Source: [Leptolyngbya] sp. JSC-1 (GTDB lineage Bacteria; Cyanobacteriota; Cyanobacteriia; Elainellales; Elainellaceae). From it: a stretch of 64,000 nt of DNA. Each line of letters opens with the position of its first letter. The stretch's first letter is position 1. Below, piece by piece: positions 9,165 through 18,154 of this stretch. The notes under the pieces are model-generated. The model was not told the origin of the DNA and searched no databases. It was given only the letters and a program-made list of their open reading frames with translations. The translations under genes were made by a program, and so were the position numbers. The stretch lies in the NCBI GenBank assembly GCA_000733415.1, contig KL662191.1, positions 3,300,945 to 3,364,944 of the forward strand. The letters are read 5' to 3'.

Positions 9165-9258
9165 GGGCGATTCCCCTCAAGCGCTTGCCTCTATTCTGGC
9201 AGAATTACCGCTGGTCAAATTAGCCTAAGCTAAGGAAGTACGTTTCCCTAGTAAGTCT

Positions 9259-11688
9259 ATGCCTTGGATTCCGTTACAACAACGGCTACATCAATTGCCT
9301 TTAATTTTGGCCGGACCGATTCTGCGTCGGACGGAATCCACCACGGTAACGGTTTGGCTGGCCCTGCGCCGAGCCTGTCAGGTGACACTGCGGGTGTATG
9401 CCACTGAATACGGTAATGGGCTGGTGATTGGTTCGGTAGTCATGGCCGAAGAACGGTCCACCATCGCGCTGGGTGAACATCTGCATGTGGTCGCAGTTAC
9501 GGCTAAGTCAGATGCGAATCAACCGCTGCAATCGGGACAGATTTACGCCTATGACCTGAGCTTTCAAACCGATCCAGACCGCGAACCGCTTACCCTCCAG
9601 CAAGCCCTCAACACCGAGCATAAGCCAGCAGTACCGATTAGCTATTTCGAGCATCAGTTGCCCACCTTTCTGCTGCCGCCGCAAGACATCAACGAACTAA
9701 AGCTCATTCACGGCTCTTGTCGCAAAACCCACGGAGGCGGCATCGATGCCCTGCCAATTGTGGATGACCTGCTCGAACAGTCGGCCCGCTTTCCTCAGCA
9801 ACGACCGCATCAGCTCTTTTTTACCGGCGACCAAATCTACGGTGATGATGTGGCCGATCCCTGGCTGTTTGCCCTCACCGATGCGGGGGATACCCTGCTG
9901 GGTTGGGAAGAAGAACTGCCGATTTATCCCACTCCCACTCCTACGATTCCGCCTCTGAAAGCCAAACACCTGCCGCCGGGAGAGCGCACCAGCGTGGCCG
10001 AAAATTTGGCGGGCTTCACGGCTGGCTTGTACAACAAACCAGATCACACCAACAGCCATCTGCTCAGTTTGGGTGAATACAGCACTGCCTATCTGTTTGC
10101 CTGGTCGCCTGTGCTGTGGAATGAAGTGCCTGAAGGTCACGAACTGTATCGGGATGCCAAACGCATTCGCATCTGGGACCAGGAAGTAGCGACGCTGCGA
10201 GCCTTTTGGCATTCGCTCTGGAAAGTGCGCCGCGCTATTGCCAATATTCCCACCTACATGATCTTTGACGATCACGACATCAGCGACGACTGGTATCTGA
10301 ATCAAACTTGGTGTCTGCGGGTATTAGGAAAACCATTGGGCAGACGCGCCGTCCAAAACGGGCTGTTGGCCTATGCCATTGCTCAAGCCTGGGGCAATAC
10401 GCCAGAACAGTTTGCACCCGGCACCAGAGGTGAACAGTTGCTGCTAGCCGCTCAAGCTTGGTCTGCCTCGCAGGGGACCGATCAATCCGCTGCTGCCACG
10501 CTTGCCCGCTTGCTAGGTATCCCCGACTTAGACCGCTCCAACCAACCCAAATTCAGGCGTGATCGGCAAGTTTGGATTCTCGATCACCACCCCAATGCGT
10601 TGCAGTGGCACTACACGATTCGCAGCGATTGCCATGAAGTTGTCGTACTCGACACCCGCACCTGGCGCGGCTACCCGATTGCAGAAGACAATATTGCTCC
10701 CCCGATGCTGCTGTGCCCCTCCGCCTTTGATCAGCAGATCCGTGGCCCATTGCAGCAATCCCAAGCGCATAATCTCCAAACCCTCGTGATCGCGCCAACG
10801 AATTTGATTCACCTGCGAATTATCGACTGGGCGCAACAGTGGAGTTTACGCAACGGTAAAGTATTTAGTTTTGACGTGGGTGACGCTTGGAATCTGCACA
10901 AAGAGGCATTGTCAGAACTGTTAGCAGCCCTGTTTGAAACCCGCGATCGGGTGGTGGTTCTGTCCGGCGATATTCACTATGGCTTTGCGGCGCGGCTCAG
11001 CTACTGGACCCGTCATCCCGAAGAGAAAACCAAAGCGCAGGTGCTAGTGCAGCTCACGGCTAGCGCCTTCAAAAATGCCGAATTCAAAACTCAAATTATT
11101 CAAACCAAACTCAAGTCAATTGCCCCTGAGCCACCGCAAGAATGGGTAGGATGGAACCACACGCCTGAACTGTGGGAGCTGCAATCGATCTCCGGTTTAG
11201 TGCGATGGCTGAAACTACGGCCAGTACCGCCGCCCCTGATTCGACAGTTGCACCCCACAAGCGGCAACCCCATCGTGAATTGGACCATTGCCGCCCGCGA
11301 TTCCCGCTCCCTACCCGACTGGCACTACCGGATCGAATGGATCAAACGCCAACCGGCACGCTATCCTGCTTGGGGTAAAAATTTGGCATGGCTGAAGCTC
11401 GGAAAGTTTCGGAAAACAGGTGGTTCACCCCTCTTAGCTTGGCTGCGCTGGCTTTGGTGTAATCGCTGGCTGCAAGAAGGCGAAGAAGTGGTGGGAGAAA
11501 GTAACCTGGGAGTGGTGCAATTTCGCAACTTTGCAGAAGAAAACCCCTATCCCACGGTTTATCAAGACCTCTACTGGTGCCCGCCTTGGCGGCCCAATAG
11601 TATTGTCAATAGCCGGTTTGATGCCACGCTAGCGCCCGAATCGGCAGCAATGCCCTTTCCACTCTTACCCAAATCGTTGCGTCGATAA
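9259..11688 (+). CDS. PhoD-like metallophosphatase
   Basis: This 809-residue protein carries PhoD/purple-acid-type metal-binding motifs in order: GSCRKTHGG (about 154), FTGDQIYGDD (about 192), IFDDHDISDDW (about 335) and VVLSGDIHYG (about 570). The N-terminal 110 residues form a beta-rich domain, as in alkaline phosphatase D relatives. No signal peptide is seen, unlike exported PhoD, so a cytoplasmic or unconventional location is likely. Such enzymes hydrolyse phosphodiesters or phosphomonoesters with bound metals; the substrate is unknown. The gene is longer than typical PhoD (about 500), with extra segments between motifs and a C-terminal extension. It is convergent with the SnoaL-like gene. 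Confidence 0.85.
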   Translation: MPWIPLQQRLHQLPLILAGPILRRTESTTVTVWLALRRACQVTLRVYATEYGNGLVIGSVVMAEERSTIALGEHLHVVAVTAKSDANQPLQSGQIYAYDLSFQTDPDREPLTLQQALNTEHKPAVPISYFEHQLPTFLLPPQDINELKLIHGSCRKTHGGGIDALPIVDDLLEQSARFPQQRPHQLFFTGDQIYGDDVADPWLFALTDAGDTLLGWEEELPIYPTPTPTIPPLKAKHLPPGERTSVAENLAGFTAGLYNKPDHTNSHLLSLGEYSTAYLFAWSPVLWNEVPEGHELYRDAKRIRIWDQEVATLRAFWHSLWKVRRAIANIPTYMIFDDHDISDDWYLNQTWCLRVLGKPLGRRAVQNGLLAYAIAQAWGNTPEQFAPGTRGEQLLLAAQAWSASQGTDQSAAATLARLLGIPDLDRSNQPKFRRDRQVWILDHHPNALQWHYTIRSDCHEVVVLDTRTWRGYPIAEDNIAPPMLLCPSAFDQQIRGPLQQSQAHNLQTLVIAPTNLIHLRIIDWAQQWSLRNGKVFSFDVGDAWNLHKEALSELLAALFETRDRVVVLSGDIHYGFAARLSYWTRHPEEKTKAQVLVQLTASAFKNAEFKTQIIQTKLKSIAPEPPQEWVGWNHTPELWELQSISGLVRWLKLRPVPPPLIRQLHPTSGNPIVNWTIAARDSRSLPDWHYRIEWIKRQPARYPAWGKNLAWLKLGKFRKTGGSPLLAWLRWLWCNRWLQEGEEVVGESNLGVVQFRNFAEENPYPTVYQDLYWCPPWRPNSIVNSRFDATLAPESAAMPFPLLPKSLRR

Positions 11689-11708
11689 CTTTGTCAACAA
11701 CTCTGTGT

Positions 11709-12227
11709 TCAATCAGCTATACCTTCATGTTTATTACTATGTTCATCGGTATGTTCTGGTACCGCAATAGCCTGAGAGGGAACAACATAATGTTCTAGTT
11801 GGATTAATCCATTCAGGTTGTCCCACTCGGCCCAGGCTTCAACAATACGGCCTGCTTCCAAGCGATAGATGGCAAGATAGGTGGCTGTCATTCGTTTTCC
11901 AGAGGCAGGAAACAGCCCCATTGGTCCCGTTTGGGTGCCAGTAAACCGCTGACGAGCCGCCACTTTTTGCCCTTCTGCAATCAAGTCTTCGATGGTTTCG
12001 TGAGCGTCAGGAAAGATGGTGAATTCGTTAGACAAAAATTTAATCAGATCCTCACGGCTCTTGATTCCGGGCTGGCCAGCCGCCGAGCTATGCCGAACAA
12101 AGTCAGGACTCACGACCTGAGCCAGTTTTTCCCAGTCTTGATGATTGATTGCCGCAACAAATTCCCGAATAATTCTTTTATTCTCTGCGGCTTGCTTGCA
12201 AGCATCCAATTCCGAGTACATTGCCAT
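11709..12227 (-). CDS. SnoaL-like ester cyclase/NTF2-fold protein
   Basis: A 172-residue alpha+beta barrel protein resembling SnoaL polyketide-cyclase-like proteins. Visible landmarks are an N-terminal helix (NKRIIREFVAAINHQDWEKL), HSSAAGQPGIKSREDLIKFL, the FPDAHETIEDLIAEGQKVAARQ strand pair and a final VEAWAEWDNLNGLIQL. In bacteria most members are uncharacterised small-molecule-binding or isomerising proteins. About 25 His/Glu-rich residues extend past the fold. The start could be Met1 or Met3, with no strong ribosome binding site. The gene ends 21 bp from the PhoD-like gene (convergent) and lies next to the repeat at 12254. Confidence 0.75.
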   Translation of the reverse strand: MAMYSELDACKQAAENKRIIREFVAAINHQDWEKLAQVVSPDFVRHSSAAGQPGIKSREDLIKFLSNEFTIFPDAHETIEDLIAEGQKVAARQRFTGTQTGPMGLFPASGKRMTATYLAIYRLEAGRIVEAWAEWDNLNGLIQLEHYVVPSQAIAVPEHTDEHSNKHEGIAD

Positions 12228-12253
12228 CTAGACCGAAAAACATATAGCTTATC

Positions 12254-12371
12254 CTACAGCGTTTTTCACTCATGTGAGGTGTAGGGGGTGTGTGGAGCGG
12301 AAGCCCCCACGCAGGGGCAGTGCCCCTGTACCCCGTTTTTCGTATCTTCATTAGCCTGAAAAAGGCTGTAT
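12254..12371 (-). repeat. MITE-like intergenic element, copy 2 (inverted)
   Basis: This is the reverse-complement counterpart of 305-419, with the same terminal inverted repeats and paired internal hairpins and a small number of differences. Its right end overlaps the 3' end of the GNAT gene and supplies that gene's last codons and stop. Confidence 0.8.
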
Positions 12372-12965
12372 CTCTTTCACCATTAGAACAGCATCACCTG
12401 AGTAGTGGATTAACGGATGCAGCACGATTGGCTCACGCGCAACTTCGTGATAGCCCAGACGTTCGTACAGCCGCTTGGCAGCAACGTTCTGCTCAAAAAC
12501 AATCAGGCTCAATTTGGTCAAACCTTTGGCAACAGCGTCAACTTCTGCCTTCCGCATCAACTGAGTGCCAATGCCATGATTGCGATAGTCTGGGAACAGG
12601 GCAATGCCACAGATGTAATAGCTATTATTTTCTTCGAGCTTGCTGTAGGGGGCTAGTACCGGATCATCTTCTGGTTCTGCCGCCTCATCGACAATCATGG
12701 GGAATGCAACTACCATTCCGACAATTGTTTCTGCATCATCCTGGCTTAGCGTTACCAAGGTACAGTTTTGATAGCTAAATAGGGAATTCTCCCGTTCATA
12801 GCGTCGTTGTCCTACATCCAAAATGTTTTCACCCGGCTGAGCCAATTTTGTCCAAATATAATCCGCAACGCCATCGGAAGAAATACTGTAGAGAGACGCG
12901 ATTACTCGACAATCTGATTTTTGAGCAGGGCGAAATTGGATTTTCATGTTAGCTGCAAGATTCAT
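12351..12965 (-). CDS. GNAT-family N-acetyltransferase
   Basis: This 204-residue protein has the acetyl-CoA-binding GNAT core: ICGIALFPDYRNHGIGTQLMRKAE (motif A, with R/Q-x-x-G-x-G/A like RNHGIG) and LIVFEQNVAAKRLYERLGYHEV (motif B). The acceptor substrate is unknown. The AGGAG 12 bp upstream fits the Met1 start; Met7 is an alternative. The last residues (EIQPFSG) and the TGA stop lie inside the repeat at 12254-12371, so insertion of that element has probably reset the C-terminus. It is the last gene of a leftward block with OsmC and diiron genes. Confidence 0.85.
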   Translation of the reverse strand: MNLAANMKIQFRPAQKSDCRVIASLYSISSDGVADYIWTKLAQPGENILDVGQRRYERENSLFSYQNCTLVTLSQDDAETIVGMVVAFPMIVDEAAEPEDDPVLAPYSKLEENNSYYICGIALFPDYRNHGIGTQLMRKAEVDAVAKGLTKLSLIVFEQNVAAKRLYERLGYHEVAREPIVLHPLIHYSGDAVLMVKEIQPFSG

Positions 12966-12993
12966 AGAATCATACTTCTCCTAAAGCATATGC

Positions 12994-13422
12994 TTAATAG
13001 CGTTCAGAATGAGCAGTTATCCTTTTGATCGGATAGAGCCAACTTGCCAGGACGCCATAGATACAGAATTCCACTAGTCCTGAGACAAACCACTTCATCA
13101 CTAAAGATGCGGGTAACGGATACAGTATATATTGATTCAAATTCACTAGAAATCCTGCAAGAACGGCAAAGAATAAACCATGAGCCATGCCTTCGCGCAA
13201 TGTGCCGTGTTGAGCTGTATACGCATAGCTCCAAACAAACAGGAAAGCCAATCCAGCGGTTAAGAGAAGTGCTAATCCCATGTTGCGTTCAGCGGCAGGC
13301 CGAGCCACGTTCACTAGGGCAGCATTCGCATCTTGGAGAACCACAGCGTGAATTAGCCCATTCCAAAGCAGAGCAAAGATAAAGATAGCAACAGAGGTTG
13401 TTATCAGCCGTATGTAATTCAT
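12994..13422 (-). CDS. Hypothetical four-helix membrane protein
   Basis: A 142-residue integral membrane protein with four hydrophobic segments (about 5-24, 44-63, 73-95 and 105-128 from the chosen start). I do not recognise it. The ATG at 13422 is preferred because AGGAG sits 7 bp before it; a GTG at 13485 would add 21 residues but overlaps the OsmC stop codon. It lies between OsmC and GNAT on the same strand, so co-transcription is likely. Confidence 0.7.
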   Translation of the reverse strand: MNYIRLITTSVAIFIFALLWNGLIHAVVLQDANAALVNVARPAAERNMGLALLLTAGLAFLFVWSYAYTAQHGTLREGMAHGLFFAVLAGFLVNLNQYILYPLPASLVMKWFVSGLVEFCIYGVLASWLYPIKRITAHSERY

Positions 13423-13481
13423 GGCTACTCCTAGCCTAGCTGTCCAGAAGTGATTGAAAGAGTTGAGGAATACCTCAGAGA

Positions 13482-14057
13482 TCACAAAACCCGTAACTCA
13501 GGCTTGATCGGCACCGGATGGGCTAAATTCCACAGGTTAGGAGAGGCAGCCATTGTTGCCTCATAGACCTGCTGAAATTGTTCCGGGGTAGCATTTCCCT
13601 TGACATTTAATTGCCAACTCAAATCTTGATAACCGGCTGAAATGGTTTCATCTAATCCAAAGAAGCCACGCAGATCAAGTTTGCCAATGCTGGTGATTTC
13701 TACTTTTTCTAGTTTGATGCCCTGCAGCGAGCATAGATTCACAAACGTTGCCATCAGGCAAGCATTCAAAGCCGACAATAGCACTTCCTGCGGATTGGGT
13801 CCCATATTGGTCCCTCCCCATTCTTCCGGCTCGTCGATCGTCAAAGTAAAGTCACGCGCATAGGATTGGCCCGCCCACTCAAAGGACTTGATCTGGGTCT
13901 GCGAGCGGGTCCCATCAACCCAAGCTGTGGTTGCCTGAAACGCTAATTGACCTTGATTAGCGTCTTGTGCAACGGAATCGATCAGCTCATTTAATGCACT
14001 GGGTACAACGCCGTTAATGGATTGTTCGTTGATAGAGTATTGCTGTTGTGTACTCAC
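13482..14057 (-). CDS. OsmC-family protein (single conserved cysteine)
   Basis: OsmC/Ohr proteins are thiol peroxidases that reduce organic hydroperoxides. This 191-residue homologue keeps the first motif, EVLLSALNACLMATFVNLC, with Cys100 at the usual peroxidatic position. The second motif, which normally supplies another Cys, reads AASPNLWNLAHPV and has none. Cys109 could pair with Cys100, or the protein may belong to the broader OsmC-like group with other roles. A purine-rich AGGAGTT lies before the start. It is flanked by a ferritin-like diiron gene and a small membrane protein on the same strand. Confidence 0.85.
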   Translation of the reverse strand: MSTQQQYSINEQSINGVVPSALNELIDSVAQDANQGQLAFQATTAWVDGTRSQTQIKSFEWAGQSYARDFTLTIDEPEEWGGTNMGPNPQEVLLSALNACLMATFVNLCSLQGIKLEKVEITSIGKLDLRGFFGLDETISAGYQDLSWQLNVKGNATPEQFQQVYEATMAASPNLWNLAHPVPIKPELRVL

Positions 14058-14155
14058 GGTTGAACTCCTTGATTAGTAGAAATGAAACAATTGAACTGGA
14101 ATCATTTGGTTGAGGGGCACAAATACGGTGACGCGATTTTTTATCAGCACTTACG

Positions 14156-15106
14156 TTAGGAAAACTGGGCTGCAATTGCTGAGATTTTGGCAAATCCTTC
14201 TCTGCTTAACGCTTGTACGCTTTCAACAAAATTCGGATGAGTCATACCAGAGCTAAGGAATACCTTTTGGTAAGATTTTTCCTGAATCTGCTGGATTTCG
14301 TGACGTGCTGACTTGCAGTCAGAGAAATCAGTTGCGGTTAAGTTCCGTCCGATGGCCCGCTCCAGGCTGATTAGATCAAGCTGTACCTGAGTTTTCAACC
14401 CTTCATTCAGGTACTGAATAATTGCAATATAATCATCCACTGCCGCTGCGATGGCTGCTGTATCTAGAGTGCGGGCTAAATCTTGCACCATTAATGTATC
14501 TAAACGAGCATGTTGGGCTTCTTCTTGCCAATGGTGTTTCAGCAAACTACAAAACTGCGGATCGAGTGGTTCGCCCTGATGGTTCCGCACGCTATCCAAA
14601 AAATGCCGCTGTGTCATCCATTCGATATGCAGGGTGACTAATGCCACTCCCAACGGGCTATGCTGTAGAACAAAATCCGCAATCGCTGACGCAGGTCCAA
14701 TTACCTCACAGCGATGCCCAAACCCGGCTGCAAATGCCGCTGCAAACTGGCGAAACAGATGAATATGCTTGCTTTCTTCCTCAGCAAAACCGAGGTAAGC
14801 CTGGGTCGCTTCAATGTTGACACATCCAATGGATTGCACATGCTCCACAACCAAAGGCAAAATGAACTCTTCAACCAAACCAAATAGATGCAGATAGCTA
14901 TTACCGCGGATATGATTCAGGACCAATTGCTCATCGGCTGTTAGGCAAGTAATGGCGCGGGTATGGGCCAGTGCTTCCGGCAAAAAAGGTTTGCTAAAAT
15001 CCAACGGTTTATCAGCACCGATTAAATCTTTTACCTGCCAGTTGATCTTGGCTGCATCCTTCAGAATGTCTGCATAGCTATACTTCGCTATTGTTGTCGC
15101 TGTCAT
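14156..15106 (-). CDS. Ferritin-like diiron protein (possible oxygenase)
   Basis: A 316-residue all-helical protein with a complete carboxylate-bridged diiron signature: Glu79/80 (LVEEF), E111-S-K-H114, Glu162 (LHIEWM) and E196-A-Q-H199. Two E-x-x-H pairs plus two further Glu are typical of ferritin-like oxygenases such as AurF-type N-oxygenases and related desaturases. The substrate is unknown. Its start is 21 bp from an operator-like palindrome (15127-15141), and the same 15-mer recurs within the coding sequence at 14308-14322. The next gene in its direction is OsmC, suggesting oxidation or peroxide-linked chemistry. Confidence 0.75.
   Translation of the reverse strand: MTATTIAKYSYADILKDAAKINWQVKDLIGADKPLDFSKPFLPEALAHTRAITCLTADEQLVLNHIRGNSYLHLFGLVEEFILPLVVEHVQSIGCVNIEATQAYLGFAEEESKHIHLFRQFAAAFAAGFGHRCEVIGPASAIADFVLQHSPLGVALVTLHIEWMTQRHFLDSVRNHQGEPLDPQFCSLLKHHWQEEAQHARLDTLMVQDLARTLDTAAIAAAVDDYIAIIQYLNEGLKTQVQLDLISLERAIGRNLTATDFSDCKSARHEIQQIQEKSYQKVFLSSGMTHPNFVESVQALSREGFAKISAIAAQFS
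14308..14322. promoter_or_regulatory. Operator-like palindrome inside the diiron gene
   Basis: CTGACTTGCAGTCAG is an inverted repeat (CTGACT, 3-nt spacer, AGTCAG) identical to the one in the gene's own promoter region at 15127-15141. The downstream nine bases match in eight positions. Confidence 0.5.
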
Positions 15107-15126
15107 AATTCTCCTGTAACCATATA

Positions 15127-15141
15127 CTGACTTGCAGTCAG
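15127..15141. promoter_or_regulatory. Operator-like palindrome upstream of the diiron gene
   Basis: CTGACTTGCAGTCAG lies in the 64-bp gap between the homocysteine methyltransferase and the diiron gene, 21 bp before the latter's start. Its size and symmetry fit a dimeric repressor such as a TetR-family protein, but no regulator gene is adjacent. Confidence 0.55.
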
Positions 15142-15170
15142 AAAAATCAGAAACGTTTTTGTATACGGGC

Positions 15171-16154
15171 CTATAAAAGAGTCAGTACTGGATTGACCAG
15201 CGATGCCCAGGCAACTGGCAGACACGCTTGGCAGATTGCTTCGACATGGCGGTGATCGGTACCACAACAGCCGCCTAGCACCGTCAGATGGGGGAATCGG
15301 TTGCGCAACGCTCGATACTGGCTGCCGAGTTCATCTGGGTTGCCGTCGTCTAGGGTTTCCGACTCGTTGAGTTCGGCATGGCTTTTGGCGGATGCATTGG
15401 CGCGCAGGCCACGAATTCTTTCAGTCCAAGCTTCACCCGGTACTAACGTAGTAGCGAAATGGGTGGGATGGGCACAGTTGATCATGTAGTAGGCCGGGAA
15501 CTGGTTCGTGGCTTGTTCAACCTGTTCAATCGCTGCCTTTAAGGTCTGCCCAGTGGGTAATTTGCCATCGGTTTCCACGGTAAAGGAAATGACGACGGGC
15601 ATACTAACCGATTGAGCAGCACGAGCAATGCCAATCGCTTCTTCTACATAATTCATGGTAATCGCCGTCACGAGGTCAGCATCGGCATCCCGGAATGTTT
15701 CAATTTGGGGGCGGTGATACTCTGCGGCAGCTTCTACGGTCATCGCTTCTGCGGGAATATAACCATCCCCACGGGGACCAAGGCAACCACTAATCACCAT
15801 CCGACTCTGCTCGGTTTCATAGTCCTGGCGAATTTCGTGCAAAAGGGCAATGGCCTTACGGTTCATCTCGGCTAGGGCAGTGCTGGAGTAGCCTAGTTTT
15901 GTACCCCAATCTGGGTTGGCTCGCCAGGTTGCACTCTCTAAAACCAACCCCACTTGATAGTTTCTAGCCAAGCTAGCATAGGTGCGAAAGTAGGTTTTCA
16001 ACGCTTGATAACCGCCCTCATGCCTCAACAAATCGAAGGCGGCGAAATCAGGTAAATCCAAACCTTCGCGAAAGATCAGCGTCGTTTCAATTCCACCGTC
16101 TGTGAGAAATAGATCGCTCGATAATTGGGGCAGATTATTTCTGTATTGCAACAT
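15171..16154 (-). CDS. Homocysteine S-methyltransferase family protein
   Basis: The 327-residue protein has the homocysteine S-methyltransferase barrel: FLTDGGIETTLIF at the N-terminus and three zinc cysteines, Cys227 (MINCAHP) and Cys296/Cys297 (GGCCGTD). Relatives transfer a methyl group from S-methylmethionine or a similar donor to homocysteine to make methionine. The ATG at 16154 is chosen because AGGAG lies 7 bp upstream; the longer frame to 16271 adds an Arg/Cys-rich stretch without family similarity. It precedes the diiron/OsmC block on the same strand, though a possible operator lies between. A plain MmuM role or a relative with another methyl donor are both possible. Confidence 0.85.
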   Translation of the reverse strand: MLQYRNNLPQLSSDLFLTDGGIETTLIFREGLDLPDFAAFDLLRHEGGYQALKTYFRTYASLARNYQVGLVLESATWRANPDWGTKLGYSSTALAEMNRKAIALLHEIRQDYETEQSRMVISGCLGPRGDGYIPAEAMTVEAAAEYHRPQIETFRDADADLVTAITMNYVEEAIGIARAAQSVSMPVVISFTVETDGKLPTGQTLKAAIEQVEQATNQFPAYYMINCAHPTHFATTLVPGEAWTERIRGLRANASAKSHAELNESETLDDGNPDELGSQYRALRNRFPHLTVLGGCCGTDHRHVEAICQACLPVAWASLVNPVLTLL

Positions 16155-16331
16155 GGTCGTTCTCCTGCGATGCAGCTTTACGTATCTGCACCTACGGTAA
16201 CGACAGCAGCGATCCGAAACCGTTCCAAAAACGATCCACAACTGGAAGAGAGGAGCAAAACAAGCAGGCAAGTTTATGCAGGGTCTTAATTATCGCGTAT
16301 GAATCGATCAATCAGTTTTTTATCCTCGGCC

Positions 16332-16367
16332 TTTCACCCTACACTATTTTTTCACCCTACACTATTT
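16332..16367 (+). repeat. Perfect 18-bp tandem duplication
   Basis: TTTCACCCTACACTATTT occurs twice head to tail, just upstream of the alpha/beta hydrolase, where it may duplicate promoter DNA. Confidence 0.95.
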
Positions 16368-16392
16368 ATGGTAGGCTGATTCCCTACTCGAA

Positions 16393-18111
16393 ATGTTCCC
16401 CTCTATGCATTTTCCTGCTTCAGACTCATTTTGGCTCCCGCGTTTCAATCAAACCCGCAAACTAAAGCGGTTTGGGTTACAGACTCTGTTAGGATTTGTC
16501 TGCACTATATCCCTCCCCCTTCCTGGTCAAGCGGCAGAAACCGTCCATTTTAGCTATGGCCTGTTTGAGCGCTCGGTTGCGGTTGCTTCCCTCGAAGCCT
16601 ATGCCGAAGATGGCACCGTTCATTCCGATCTCACCTTTTTCCTGGAGTTTCTCACACCCGAAGTGCAAGAAGAGTTCCGCACAGCCCTCAGAACCTCTCA
16701 TCAGCTCAGTCCGGTCGTGGTTTCCCAAAGCTTTTATGAACCAATGGGAGAAAAAGCGCTAGGCTATGTGGGCAACTTGATCCAAACCGGCAAACGTCAA
16801 AACGGTCTACATGCCTTGCGATCGGCCCTGATTTTGGCAGCAGCTCAACCTGGCGGCTTTACCCTGATCGATGTATTGCACCAGTTTCCAACTCAGGCTA
16901 TGCGGATTGACCTGCGAGTAGCGCTGAATGCATTACGACAGGGCGAAGCGTTTTTTCAGGAAACGAACGCGGTAATTACCGGAATTGAGCAACTGGCCCG
17001 GCAGAGTGAATCGGCATCAGCGATCGAACCGACAGATATTCCAGATCTCCGTCAACCTGGAGGAGTTCAATTTTCCAAACAGACTCTGATTCTAGAAGAC
17101 AAACGCCGCAATCGCACCTATCCGGTTGATCTGTACTTACCACAAACCTCTAGTTCGGTTCCAGCCTCAGTACCAGTGATTGTGTTATCCCATGGGTTGG
17201 GATCGAGCCGAGCCGATTTTGCTGATGTTGCTGAACATATTGCCAGTTATGGCTTTGCCGTTGCTCTGCCCGAACATATTGGCAGCAATCATGATTTGCA
17301 GCAGGCGGTTTTAGCTGGAAGAGCTTCTGAGGTATTCCACGTCAGGGAATTTATCGACCGTCCGCTAGACATTAGTTTCCTGCTCGACCAGCTAGAGCAG
17401 CGCAATCAATCCGAGTGGCAGGGACGCTTAAATCTAGAGCAAGTTGCCGCCGCTGGCCATTCGTTTGGGGGCTATACAGTCTTGGTCCTGGGGGGAGCAA
17501 CTGTCGATTTTGCCCATCTCCGCCAAGATTGCCAGCAAGATAGTTTTATTGATTTTCTCAATCCTTCTCTGCTGTTGCAATGCCGAGCGCTAGAGCTAGA
17601 ATCTTCTTCCACGGCAGTCCAGCAGCTCACCCAGGGGTTGCAAGATGAGCGGGTAAATTTCATCATTGCCTTCAACCCAGTGAACGCCAGCATTTTTGGG
17701 CCACAGGGGTTAAGCCAAGTACAAATTCCGGTCGTAATTGGCGCGAGTGGTTATGATCCGGCTGCCCCGATTGTGCCGGAACAAGCCCATTCCTTTACCT
17801 GGCTGACTGCTCCTCAAAAATATTTGCTGTTAGCCAGAGGCGGAGCGCATATTCCTCAGTTGACGGCTATGATCAACCGGATTCTGTCTCCATCGCTAGA
17901 TCCCCAACAGCTTGAAGAAGAGATTACGCTGTTTCGCAGCAATGTCAGAGCGTTACTGCTAGCATTCTTGCAGCTCTATCTGGCAGATCGAACCGAATAT
18001 GAGCGGTATCTAGAGCCATTCAACATCCAAACATTAGGTGATCCACCCTTTCAGTTCAGTTTAATTCGTTCGCTCAGTGCAGACCAGTTAACACAGATGT
18101 TAGAAAAATAA
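16393..18111 (+). CDS. Secreted alpha/beta hydrolase with DUF1400-like N-terminal domain
   Basis: This 572-residue protein begins with a basic region and a hydrophobic stretch ending PLPGQAAE (about 30-48), a likely signal peptide. Residues 50-190 resemble the DUF1400 domain that precedes hydrolases in cyanobacteria. The alpha/beta hydrolase part shows VIVLSHGLGSSRADF (oxyanion region, about 262), the nucleophile elbow AAGHSFGGY (Ser about 357) and GGAHIPQ (likely catalytic His, about 484). The PAF-acetylhydrolase/chlorophyllase-like arrangement suggests ester hydrolysis in the periplasm. It appears to be a single-gene unit. Confidence 0.85.
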   Translation: MFPSMHFPASDSFWLPRFNQTRKLKRFGLQTLLGFVCTISLPLPGQAAETVHFSYGLFERSVAVASLEAYAEDGTVHSDLTFFLEFLTPEVQEEFRTALRTSHQLSPVVVSQSFYEPMGEKALGYVGNLIQTGKRQNGLHALRSALILAAAQPGGFTLIDVLHQFPTQAMRIDLRVALNALRQGEAFFQETNAVITGIEQLARQSESASAIEPTDIPDLRQPGGVQFSKQTLILEDKRRNRTYPVDLYLPQTSSSVPASVPVIVLSHGLGSSRADFADVAEHIASYGFAVALPEHIGSNHDLQQAVLAGRASEVFHVREFIDRPLDISFLLDQLEQRNQSEWQGRLNLEQVAAAGHSFGGYTVLVLGGATVDFAHLRQDCQQDSFIDFLNPSLLLQCRALELESSSTAVQQLTQGLQDERVNFIIAFNPVNASIFGPQGLSQVQIPVVIGASGYDPAAPIVPEQAHSFTWLTAPQKYLLLARGGAHIPQLTAMINRILSPSLDPQQLEEEITLFRSNVRALLLAFLQLYLADRTEYERYLEPFNIQTLGDPPFQFSLIRSLSADQLTQMLEK

Positions 18112-18154
18112 TAGAGAAGATTGAAGTAGTAACTCCATGCGGGAAAAGCGGTAG

